From positions 3,247 to 26,541 of the forward strand of contig CAJUFB010000053.1 of assembly GCA_910585805.1 (NCBI GenBank): DNA of 23,295 nucleotides, in the 5' to 3' direction. The notes beneath the pieces are model-generated. The model was not told the DNA's origin and ran no database searches. It saw only the letters and a program-made list of their open reading frames with translations. The DNA is from an uncultured Acetatifactor sp. GTDB taxonomy: Bacteria > Bacillota > Clostridia > Lachnospirales > Lachnospiraceae. A program made the translations under genes and the position numbers. Below are positions 13,933 to 19,913 of this stretch, piece after piece. Position 1 is the first letter of the stretch; the number at the start of each line of letters is the position of its first letter.

Positions 13933-15015
13933 ATGGGAGAAAAGAGAGATTGCTACGCGGTTCTGGGAGTGAGCCGCGATGCGGACGACAAAACAATCAA
14001 AAAGGCATACCGGAAGCTGGCAAAAAAATATCATCCTGACACAAGTGTCGGAAATAAACAGGCGGAAGAGAAATTCAAGGAGGTGACGGAAGCCTATGAA
14101 ATTTTAAGCGACCCGGAGAAGCGGAAGCTGTACGACAGGTTCGGCCATGGGGCATTTGACGGCAGCGGGGCGGGAACTTCGGATTTTGGAGGTCAGGGTT
14201 TTCAGGGAAATCCTTTCGATGACCTGTTCGGCAGGGGAGCCGGTTCCCGGACATACTACAGAAGCAGTGACGGCGGTGCGTATCGGGGGACAGGACCGGA
14301 TTTCGGCACGTACAGCGATAGGGGCGCGGGTAATGGCAGTTATGAGTATCATTTTGAAGGACAGGATGTGGAAGATATCCTGAGAAGCATGTTTGGAGGC
14401 GGAGCCGGAGAGCAGGGCTTTGGAGAGAGTGGATGGTCCGGTCCGGGCAGCGGTTCAGACATTCAGGCAGAAATCTCCGTAAGCTTTGACGAGGCAGTAT
14501 TCGGATGCGACAAGGTTATCCGGCTGGAGGAGCCTGCAGGCATGGGCAGAGGGAGCGGGGCAGGCGGCCGGTCCCTGAAAGTGCATATCCCTGCAGGCAT
14601 TGACACCGGAAAGACTATCCGCCTGAAAGGAAAAGGACGTCCTGGCAGAAACGGAACAAACCCGGGAGATTTGCTGCTGAAGGTGAAGGTGGGAGAAAAG
14701 CCGGGCTATGAACGACAGGGGACGGACGTTTACACCACAGTCAATATTCCCTTCACCACGGCAGTATTGGGCGGGGAAGTGACGGTGGAGACGCTTTACG
14801 GAAAAGTAGTATGCAAAGTGAAGGAAGGCACTCAGTCAGGCACGAAAATCCGGCTGAAAGGCAAGGGAATCGTCTCCATGAAGGATTTCCGGGTGCACGG
14901 AGACCAGTATGTCACCATACAGATTCAGGTGCCGTCCGGCTTAAGCGATGAGGCGAAGCAGAAACTGAAGGAATTTGAGGAAGCCTGCGGCGGGAGGCGC
15001 AGGAGTGTGGCATGA
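13933..15015 (+). CDS. DnaJ-class co-chaperone without zinc finger (CbpA-like)
   Basis: A 360-residue J-domain protein that stimulates DnaK ATPase and delivers clients. ATG 13933 follows GGGAGG eight bases upstream. The J domain is residues 5-70 with HPD at 34-36. A long Gly/Phe/Ser-rich region follows (about 73-175). The two beta-barrel substrate-binding domains occupy about 176-345 (ISVSFDEAVFGCDK, IPAGIDTGKTIRLKGKG, then VNIPFTTAVLGGEVTVETLYG). The four CxxCxGxG zinc repeats of true DnaJ are absent, which makes it a class B (CbpA-type) protein. It follows hsp20 and is probably part of the same heat response, but a terminator and an element end lie between, and no separate promoter was found. 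Confidence 0.93.
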   Translation: MGEKRDCYAVLGVSRDADDKTIKKAYRKLAKKYHPDTSVGNKQAEEKFKEVTEAYEILSDPEKRKLYDRFGHGAFDGSGAGTSDFGGQGFQGNPFDDLFGRGAGSRTYYRSSDGGAYRGTGPDFGTYSDRGAGNGSYEYHFEGQDVEDILRSMFGGGAGEQGFGESGWSGPGSGSDIQAEISVSFDEAVFGCDKVIRLEEPAGMGRGSGAGGRSLKVHIPAGIDTGKTIRLKGKGRPGRNGTNPGDLLLKVKVGEKPGYERQGTDVYTTVNIPFTTAVLGGEVTVETLYGKVVCKVKEGTQSGTKIRLKGKGIVSMKDFRVHGDQYVTIQIQVPSGLSDEAKQKLKEFEEACGGRRRSVA

Positions 15016-15249
15016 CGGAGGGAACCATGCAGACGGATTTGGCGGAGGGGTGATATTGCTGTTGATTTCTTTAACTGTCGAAAAAAGAGAAAACGGGATG
15101 GCTGCTTTACTGTTCCACGCCAGGCGCGGGAAACATGACCAGGATACTTCTGGAGACTGCTGACGGAGGCGGCAGCTGGTAGGCCGCAGGGACGCTGCCT
15201 TGTGATTCGCTGAGCGGCTGCTTTCCGGACGGCGCGGGGAAGCGGGGTT
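15016..15249. other. Gene-free spacer after the DnaJ-type gene
   Basis: No convincing gene. A short frame (15050-15163, GTG start, 37 residues) has a purine-rich stretch directly against its start but no family likeness. GGCAGC (15171-15176) can pair with GCTGCC (15194-15199). The last bases, ending GGGAAGCGGGGTT, resemble the end of the repeat unit that follows (GGAAAGCGGGTTT) and may be a decayed earlier unit. Confidence 0.4.
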
Positions 15250-15689
15250 GGCGCACAGCGGTCTTGCAAAATGAGCAGGAGAGCTTATTTTGACTGCGCG
15301 TTTTTCGCATGCAGGATTCACTACTTTCACAGTAAACCCCCATGCAACGGGCTGCGCCACCGTGCATGAAAGTCTGGGGGGTTACTGTGGATGCACACAA
15401 ACCGCAAGAGCATGCGGTTTGGCGCACAGCGGTCTTGCAAAATGAGCAAGGGAGCTCATTTTGACTGCGCGTTTTCCGCAGGCAAGATTCAAGACTTTCA
15501 CAGTAAACCCCATGCAACGGGCTGCTCCACTTTGCATGAAAGTCTGGGAGTTTACTGTGGATGCACACAAACCCGCAAGGCGTGCCGCCTTTGGAAAGCG
15601 GGTTTGGCACACAACTGTCTTGCCGAATAAGCAAGAGAGCTTATTCGGGCTCCGCGGTTTCCGCAAGGCAAGATGCAGGACTTTCACGG
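15250..15689 (+). repeat. Tandem array of a structured unit of about 175 bp
   Basis: Unit 1 is 15250-15420, unit 2 is 15421-15605 and a partial unit 3 is 15606-15689; each begins GGCGCACAGCGG or a close variant. Each holds several hairpins. Stem I: AAAATGAGC/GCTTATTTT (15268-15276/15283-15291), AAAATGAGC/GCTCATTTT (15439-15447/15454-15462), CCGAATAAGC/GCTTATTCGG (15623-15632/15639-15648). Stem II: CACAGTAA/TTACTGTG (15328-15335/15382-15389) and CACAGTAAAC/GTTTACTGTG (15499-15508/15550-15559). Stem III: AAACCGC/GCGGTTT (15399-15405/15414-15420) and AAACCCGC/GCGGGTTT (15569-15576/15598-15605), the latter enclosing AAGGCG/CGCCTT. Arms change together, so pairing appears selected. Open frames on the minus strand merely follow the repeat and are not called as genes. 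Confidence 0.88.
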
Positions 15690-15755
15690 AAAAAGACAGA
15701 ATATTCCGACAAAATAAAAGCCTAAAAATAATTTCGAGAAAATTTAAAAAAGATA

Positions 15756-15784
15756 TTGACATATAAGAAAACATAGGCTATAAT
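15756..15784 (+). promoter_or_regulatory. Perfect-consensus promoter with no obvious gene
   Basis: TTGACA (15756-15761) and TATAAT (15779-15784) are 17 bases apart in AT-rich sequence. This is the best SigA match in the window, yet no full-length gene starts for nearly 800 bases downstream. It may drive a small RNA or what is left of a lost gene. Confidence 0.85.
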
Positions 15785-15845
15785 AAACTCATCAAACAGA
15801 CAACAATATCTTCCATTTAAAAACAACTGAATAAGCAATGCAAAC

Positions 15846-16022
15846 ATGTTTGAAAAAAGACAACAGGAAATGACAGGAGGATTGAATCAGACAAAAGAGT
15901 GCGGCACACAAAAAAAGTAACGAAACACTGAAGGAAATGATATCAGGGCGCTACAGTACTTAAGTACAGAGAATAAAGTGGAAAGCATGCGGAAGGAAAT
16001 GGAAGATAGTTGGATGACATAG
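15846..16022 (+). pseudogene. Possible decayed small ORF
   Basis: A frame starting MFEKRQQEMTGG runs 24 codons to a TAA (15918-15920), then continues in the same frame through a codon-like stretch (LQYLSTENKVESMRKEMEDS) to TAG at 16020-16022. A second frame over 15880-15960 also reads like coding sequence (SNETLKEMISGRYST). Together they suggest a small gene broken by a stop or shift. No good ribosome site precedes the ATG and no family was recognised. Confidence 0.2.
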
Positions 16023-16068
16023 AGAAAACTGAATAAAGGAGGTAAGGTCCGTTGGATGAGGAACTTTG

Positions 16069-16107
16069 AGAGAGCGTATTGATTGAACGATAATCGATAC
16101 GCTCTCT
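16069..16107 (+). terminator. 16-bp hairpin, terminator or attenuator candidate
   Basis: AGAGAGCGTATTGATT (16069-16084) pairs with AATCGATACGCTCTCT (16092-16107) with one G-U pair and a seven-base loop. No T run follows, so intrinsic termination is uncertain. It may be an RNA-stabilising end. Confidence 0.5.
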
Positions 16108-16212
16108 TCCGTTGCGTATTAAAGAGAACGGTTGTTTGCTGAAATTTGCAGCAGAAAATTTCAAAAACCGCCAACCTTTTTAAAATTCCCCCTACTATAT
16201 ATACAGCATGCT

Positions 16213-16315
16213 AAGGAAGTGTCTACAAATAACCGCTACAAGTTTGCAGCAATTTTTATTGTATTTCCGGGCTTTTTCTAATCAAATTGCAGCGGTTATT
16301 TTCCGACAATTCCTG
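16213..16315 (+). mobile_element. Inverted-repeat element copy A (MITE-like)
   Basis: The left end AGGAAGTGTCTACAAATAAC (16214-16233), continuing CGCTACAAGTTT, is matched by the inverse of the right end (AGGAATTGTCGGAAAATAAC, then CGCTGCAATTT). This gives imperfect terminal inverted repeats of about 31 bases. The core GCAGCAATTTTTATTG...AAATTGCAGCG is shared, in the same orientation, with copy C at 22133. The element is about 100 bp, encodes nothing, and lies 255 bases before the second sigma-fusion gene. It is the best-preserved copy in the window. Confidence 0.7.
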
Positions 16316-16341
16316 ATGAGATTTGCAGTAAACCATAACGA

Positions 16342-16397
16342 AAGACCGCCGGTCATATATGTTTGTCCTGGATAAATTTGTAAATTCTGGCGGTCTT
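16342..16397 (+). other. Inverted repeat upstream of the second sigma-fusion gene
   Basis: AAGACCGCC (16342-16350) and GGCGGTCTT (16389-16397) are perfect inverse copies 38 bases apart. A small GTTAC-GAAA-GTAAC hairpin follows at 16431-16444. Neither has a terminator-like T run. Both lie in the presumed leader or promoter region of the next gene, for which no clear -35/-10 pair was found. Confidence 0.4.
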
Positions 16398-16491
16398 GAG
16401 TATCAGTATCCGGCGCCGCGGTAAAGAAGTGTTACGAAAGTAACTTTTGAGTTTTGAGCTGATTATCTGCGCAGGCTTCAGCTTTTGACAC

Positions 16492-16525
16492 ATTGCAGTG
16501 AAAAGTTATTTCTGCACGATTCCTG
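16492..16525 (+). repeat. Single right end of the inverted-repeat family (F)
   Basis: ATTGCAGTGAAAAGTTATTT followed by CTGCACGATTCCTGA resembles the right end of copy A (ATTGCAGCGGTTATTTTCCG then ACAATTCCTGA). It overlaps the alternative GTG start of the sigma gene at 16498, so residues before Met 16570 would be element-derived if they were translated. Confidence 0.4.
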
Positions 16526-16569
16526 AGGAAAGAGTAAAACTTCATGTGCGCAAACAGGCAGAGGACAAA

Positions 16570-18198
16570 ATGGAAAAACACAGAGCAGATGAGATCATAA
16601 CGGAATATTTTCAGAAAATGTACGGCTTCGCGATTAAAAAATGCTATTCCTATGAGGAGGCAGAGGAACTGTGCGCGGAGATTGTCCAGAAGGTATATCT
16701 TTCCCTGCTGCGGGCGAAAGAGGTCTTCAATGTGGAGGGCTATATCTGGCGCATCAGTGAGCACACCTATGCGAGATATGTTTCCTCCAGAAAGAGACAG
16801 GAAGGCATTTCCATCGACGGAATGGAGATTCCCGTTTATGACGAATATGCTCTGGAGGACGGCGACGAAGAAATCAAAAGGCTGAGGAGAGAGATCGCTT
16901 TTCTGACAGAAAGACGCCGTCGTATCGTATATTGCTTTTATTACAAAAACAAATCCATTTCGGAGATTGCCAGGGAGATGGAGCTTCCGGAGGGAACCGT
17001 GAAGTGGCATTTAAACAAGGCGAGGAATGAGTTGAAGGAGGGATTTTCAATGGAAAGAAAGATTGGCAGATTAGGTTTGGCACCGATTACGGCAGCAGCG
17101 GTGGGACACGACGGTAATACAGGAATGAAGGGCGGGCCGGAATTTTATCTTGAGGATAAAATGAACCTGAACATAATTTACAGTGTTTACCATAAGCCGA
17201 GGACAAAAGAGGAAATTGCGGAGGAAATGGGGATGACGTTGGTCTACCTGGAGGATAAGATCGACTTCCTGGAGAGCAATGGTTTTCTGGTCAGGACAAC
17301 CGGAAACCGATATACCACATTTGTGGAGTTTACGCCGGAGGAATATTCCTATGAATTATATGAGAAGAAGATCAAGGACCAGCTTCAGATTGCCGAAATC
17401 CTGGCAAAGGAATATGTGCCTCTGGTCAGGGCGGCTTTGCAGGACAGGAAAGATATGTATATTCCCGGGGGAAACCGTGAGCTGATGGAAGCGGCGGCAG
17501 TTTTCTACGGTATTTCAAAGAAAGGCGGCATTTGGAGTGATAAGGATATATCCAGGTATTTCGTTCAGACAACGGATGGCGGCAGCTACATCGTGACGGT
17601 TGAGCTGGACGCGGTCCGGTCAGACCCGGATTATATCCCCACCATTGACATTCCTTCTTATTGGGGATGCGGTGCCATGTTTCGAAGGTCCAACAAATAT
17701 CCGTCAGTATACAGTTGGTCGGTTGATACAAGGTACTGTTCCAGGAAAGGGACATGGGAGAATAATCTGACTTCGGATTACGAAGCGCTCTATGAGTATG
17801 TAAGCGGGATGATACATGACGATATTGTCAGTAAGGACAAGATACAACGCCTCCGGGAGAAGCAGTTCCTGACAGAGGACAATGCAGTCAATATCATGAT
17901 GGTAAAGGATACAGAGGAGCATTTCTTCGCGGAAATACCGGAACTGGACAGCGCTGTCAGGGATCAATTCGCGGACATGGCTTTGGAGTATGGGATGAAT
18001 GCGGCCAGGCAGTATCCGCCCCAGATGCAGGATCTGATCATCAGCCAGAGCATAAGAGGTTTTATCGGCAATACCGTGGCCATTATGGTGATGGATATCC
18101 TCTATAAGGACGGAACCTTCAGGCCGCTGACGGAGAATGAGCGGGTGACCTCCAACCTGATTATGTTCAGTGATAAATTGCCCGAAGAGAAAGGATAA
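16570..18198 (+). CDS. Second sigma factor fused to winged-helix-like and unknown C-terminal domains
   Basis: A 542-residue paralogue of the protein at 2813-4570. ATG 16570 has GAGGA just upstream; an in-frame GTG at 16498 has no site and lies in repeat-derived sequence. Order of parts: sigma region 2 (about 8-80, KMYGFAIKKCYSYEEAEELC and GYIWRISEHTYARYVSSRKR); region 4 (about 105-160, LTERRRRIVYCFYYKNKSIS and LPEGTVKWHLNKARNEL); a helix-turn-helix-like segment (about 195-250, TKEEIAEEMGMTLVYLEDKI); then about 290 residues of unknown function. The C-terminal parts of both proteins end with a similar pattern (VAIMVMDILYKDGTF here, VPMMVIYKAREKGLF there). No tandem repeat is present at this N-terminus. 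No anti-sigma gene flanks it. A terminator follows at 18320. Confidence 0.88.
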   Translation: MEKHRADEIITEYFQKMYGFAIKKCYSYEEAEELCAEIVQKVYLSLLRAKEVFNVEGYIWRISEHTYARYVSSRKRQEGISIDGMEIPVYDEYALEDGDEEIKRLRREIAFLTERRRRIVYCFYYKNKSISEIAREMELPEGTVKWHLNKARNELKEGFSMERKIGRLGLAPITAAAVGHDGNTGMKGGPEFYLEDKMNLNIIYSVYHKPRTKEEIAEEMGMTLVYLEDKIDFLESNGFLVRTTGNRYTTFVEFTPEEYSYELYEKKIKDQLQIAEILAKEYVPLVRAALQDRKDMYIPGGNRELMEAAAVFYGISKKGGIWSDKDISRYFVQTTDGGSYIVTVELDAVRSDPDYIPTIDIPSYWGCGAMFRRSNKYPSVYSWSVDTRYCSRKGTWENNLTSDYEALYEYVSGMIHDDIVSKDKIQRLREKQFLTEDNAVNIMMVKDTEEHFFAEIPELDSAVRDQFADMALEYGMNAARQYPPQMQDLIISQSIRGFIGNTVAIMVMDILYKDGTFRPLTENERVTSNLIMFSDKLPEEKG

Positions 18199-18319
18199 CG
18201 GGGGCAATGCCATGAGGCCCGGCAATGAAGTGGAAATGCCGACCATAAAAGTCCACATGTTGGAATCTGATGTCAGGGAACTGAAAAGCAAAATACCATA
18301 AAAGTGATCTGAATGGAAG

Positions 18320-18365
18320 AGGTGCAAAGGCTGGCGTACATACAAAAGGCCTTTGCATCTTTTTG
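18320..18365 (+). terminator. Rho-independent terminator after the second sigma-fusion gene
   Basis: AGGTGCAAAGGC (18320-18331) pairs with GCCTTTGCATCT (18349-18360) with one G-U pair, followed by TTTTT. It lies 120 bases after the stop codon. Confidence 0.82.
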
Positions 18366-18429
18366 GTTTGGGCTTATTTCTGACAGAACCTACCTGTTGA
18401 CAGGCGGCTGAGAAAAAATATTTTGTCTC

Positions 18430-18458
18430 TTTACAAAGAACAAATGTTCTGGTATAAT
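18430..18458 (+). promoter_or_regulatory. SOS promoter of dinB with embedded LexA box
   Basis: TTTACA (18430-18435) and TATAAT (18453-18458) are 17 bases apart. The spacer holds GAACAAATGTTC (18438-18449), a perfect GAAC-N4-GTTC site of the Firmicutes LexA/DinR type. LexA bound here would block the promoter until DNA damage triggers its cleavage. The ATG of the polymerase is 193 bases downstream. Confidence 0.9.
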
Positions 18459-18481
18459 GGCAGATATGGAGAAAAAGAATA

Positions 18482-18623
18482 AGGAAATGTCTGCAAATAA
18501 CTTGTTCGGGATATGCCGGTTTCAGGTATAGATATCAGCTTTTTATGCTGAAAGTGTACATGGCATCCTTCGGTAATTCCGAAGCGGGGCGGAGGTACAA
18601 GGTATTCTCCGGCAATTTTGAAA
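18482..18623 (+). mobile_element. Divergent inverted-repeat element copy D in the dinB leader
   Basis: The left end AGGAAATGTCTGCAAATAAC (18482-18501) matches copy A's left end (AGGAAGTGTCTACAAATAAC) at 18 of 20 bases. The inverse of the right end (18601-18623; AAAATTGCCGGAGAATACC) resembles AGGAATTGTCGGAAAATAACC. The interior is unrelated to copies A and C and holds two hairpins, CAGC/GCTG and CTTCGG-TAATT-CCGAAG (18568-18584). It fills most of the predicted 5' leader of dinB. Confidence 0.5.
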
Positions 18624-18650
18624 CGTAGGCGTAACTGGAGCAGGAGATAT

Positions 18651-19853
18651 ATGGGAGAGAGAGTTATATTTCATATTGATGTTAACAGCGCGTTTCTGTC
18701 CTGGGAGGCGGTGTATCGGCTGCGATGCATGGGAGAGTCTCTGGACCTGAGGGATATACCGTCAGCGGTGGGCGGCGAGATGGCGAAGCGGCACGGCGTT
18801 ATCCTGGCGAAGTCTACCCCGGCGAAGAAATATAATGTGCGCACCGGGGAGCCTATAGTGGATGCCCTAAGAAAATGCCCTAACCTGGTGATAGTGGAGC
18901 CGAACCGGGAATTATACGCCAGGAATTCCAGGGCTTTGATGGAGATTCTGCGGAAATATTCCGATGCGGTGGAGCAGTTCAGCATCGATGAGGCCTTTGT
19001 GGACATGACCGGGACGGAACTGCTCTTCGGAAAGCCGCTGGAGGCAGCTTATACTATGCGGGACGAAATTTATGAGACATTGGGATTCACGGTAAATGTG
19101 GGGATTTCCAGCAATAAGCTGCTGGCGAAAATGGCGGGAGAATTCGAGAAGCCCAACAAGGTACATACCCTGTTCCCGGAGGAAATCAGAGAGAAGATGT
19201 GGCCGCTGCCGGTGCGGGAGCTGTTCCTGGTGGGAGGGGCCTCGGAGCAGAAGCTGAAGAGTCTGGGGATCAACACCATAGGAGAACTGGCTCAGGCTGA
19301 ACCGGGTATGCTGAGAGCCGCGCTGAAGAAGCACGGGGAGGCTATCTGGAACTTTGCCAACGGGCGGGATGTGGCCCTTGTGGAGGCGGAACCTTCTGAC
19401 AATAAGGGATACGGCAATTCCGTGACCATCGCGTTTGACGTGACGGATGGGGACACTGCGAAAAACATACTGCTTTCCCTGTCGGAGACTGTAGGCAGGC
19501 GGCTGCGGCGGGATGAAGTGTGGATTGAGACGGTGTCCGTGACAATCCGCTATTTCGATCTGAAACGGACTTCCCATCAGTGCGTGCTGGAGCACACCAC
19601 GAATATTACGGATGAAATATACAGGGCGGCATGCAGGCTTTTTGACGAGCTGTGGGACGGCACTCCCATACGTCTGCTGGGAGTACAGACCGGAAAAGTG
19701 ACCAGAGAGGGGGAGAACCGGCAGCTGTCGCTCTTTGACGACACGGATTACGAAAAGCTGGAGAAGCTTGACCGCGCCATGGACAGCATCCGGGAACGGT
19801 TCGGGCCGGATGCCGTGCGGCGGGCTTCTTTTCTGAAGCCGGAAGAGAAGTGA
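18651..19853 (+). CDS. dinB: Y-family DNA polymerase IV (translesion)
   Basis: A 400-residue error-prone DNA polymerase for lesion bypass. ATG 18651 follows CAGGAGA; upstream in-frame codons have no site. The palm begins FHIDVNSAFLSWEAV with catalytic Asp10 and the likely steric-gate Phe15; SIDEAF gives Asp113 and Glu114, completing the metal site. GISSNKLLAKMAGEFEKPNK and the helix-hairpin-helix around SLGINTIGELAQAEP are typical. The little-finger domain spans about 235-350, and QLSLFD near the C-terminus is a standard beta-clamp binding motif. The LexA box at 18438 shows SOS control. The protein seems intact. It converges with the phosphoesterase gene; the 60 bases between carry only an interrupted ATAACA/TGTTAT hairpin and no clear terminator. 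Confidence 0.95.
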   Translation: MGERVIFHIDVNSAFLSWEAVYRLRCMGESLDLRDIPSAVGGEMAKRHGVILAKSTPAKKYNVRTGEPIVDALRKCPNLVIVEPNRELYARNSRALMEILRKYSDAVEQFSIDEAFVDMTGTELLFGKPLEAAYTMRDEIYETLGFTVNVGISSNKLLAKMAGEFEKPNKVHTLFPEEIREKMWPLPVRELFLVGGASEQKLKSLGINTIGELAQAEPGMLRAALKKHGEAIWNFANGRDVALVEAEPSDNKGYGNSVTIAFDVTDGDTAKNILLSLSETVGRRLRRDEVWIETVSVTIRYFDLKRTSHQCVLEHTTNITDEIYRAACRLFDELWDGTPIRLLGVQTGKVTREGENRQLSLFDDTDYEKLEKLDRAMDSIRERFGPDAVRRASFLKPEEK

Positions 19854-19913
19854 CAGGTTAGACACTTCCTTATACTCTTAAACGATAACATATGCGCGTA
19901 TGGCATAAATTTG

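Larger units (their letters stand above)
15791..16107 (+). ncRNA. Candidate untranslated transcript ending in a strong hairpin
   Basis: A transcript from the consensus promoter would start near 15791 and meet a 16-bp stem at 16069-16107 about 300 bases later. It contains AGGAGG at 15875-15880 and AAAGGAGGT at 16036-16044. The second is followed by a tiny frame at 16055-16081 (Met-Arg-Asn-Phe-Glu-Arg-Ala-Tyr) that ends inside the hairpin, an arrangement like a leader peptide with attenuator. No known RNA family was recognised. Confidence 0.35.

Noticed and set aside
15250..15689. CRISPR array
   Set aside because: Units are about 175 bp, directly adjoining and repeated along their whole length; there are no short repeats with unique spacers and no cas genes.
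15107..15774. Long Cys-rich minus-strand frames (15107-15634 and 15382-15774)
   Set aside because: They run through the tandem repeat in two different frames, repeat the same peptide pattern, have no ribosome site, and are best explained as by-products of the structured repeat.
19862..19876. Short inverse match to an element end after dinB
   Set aside because: About 14 bases (TAAGGAAGTGTCTA read on the minus strand) match copy A, but no partner end or core is nearby.
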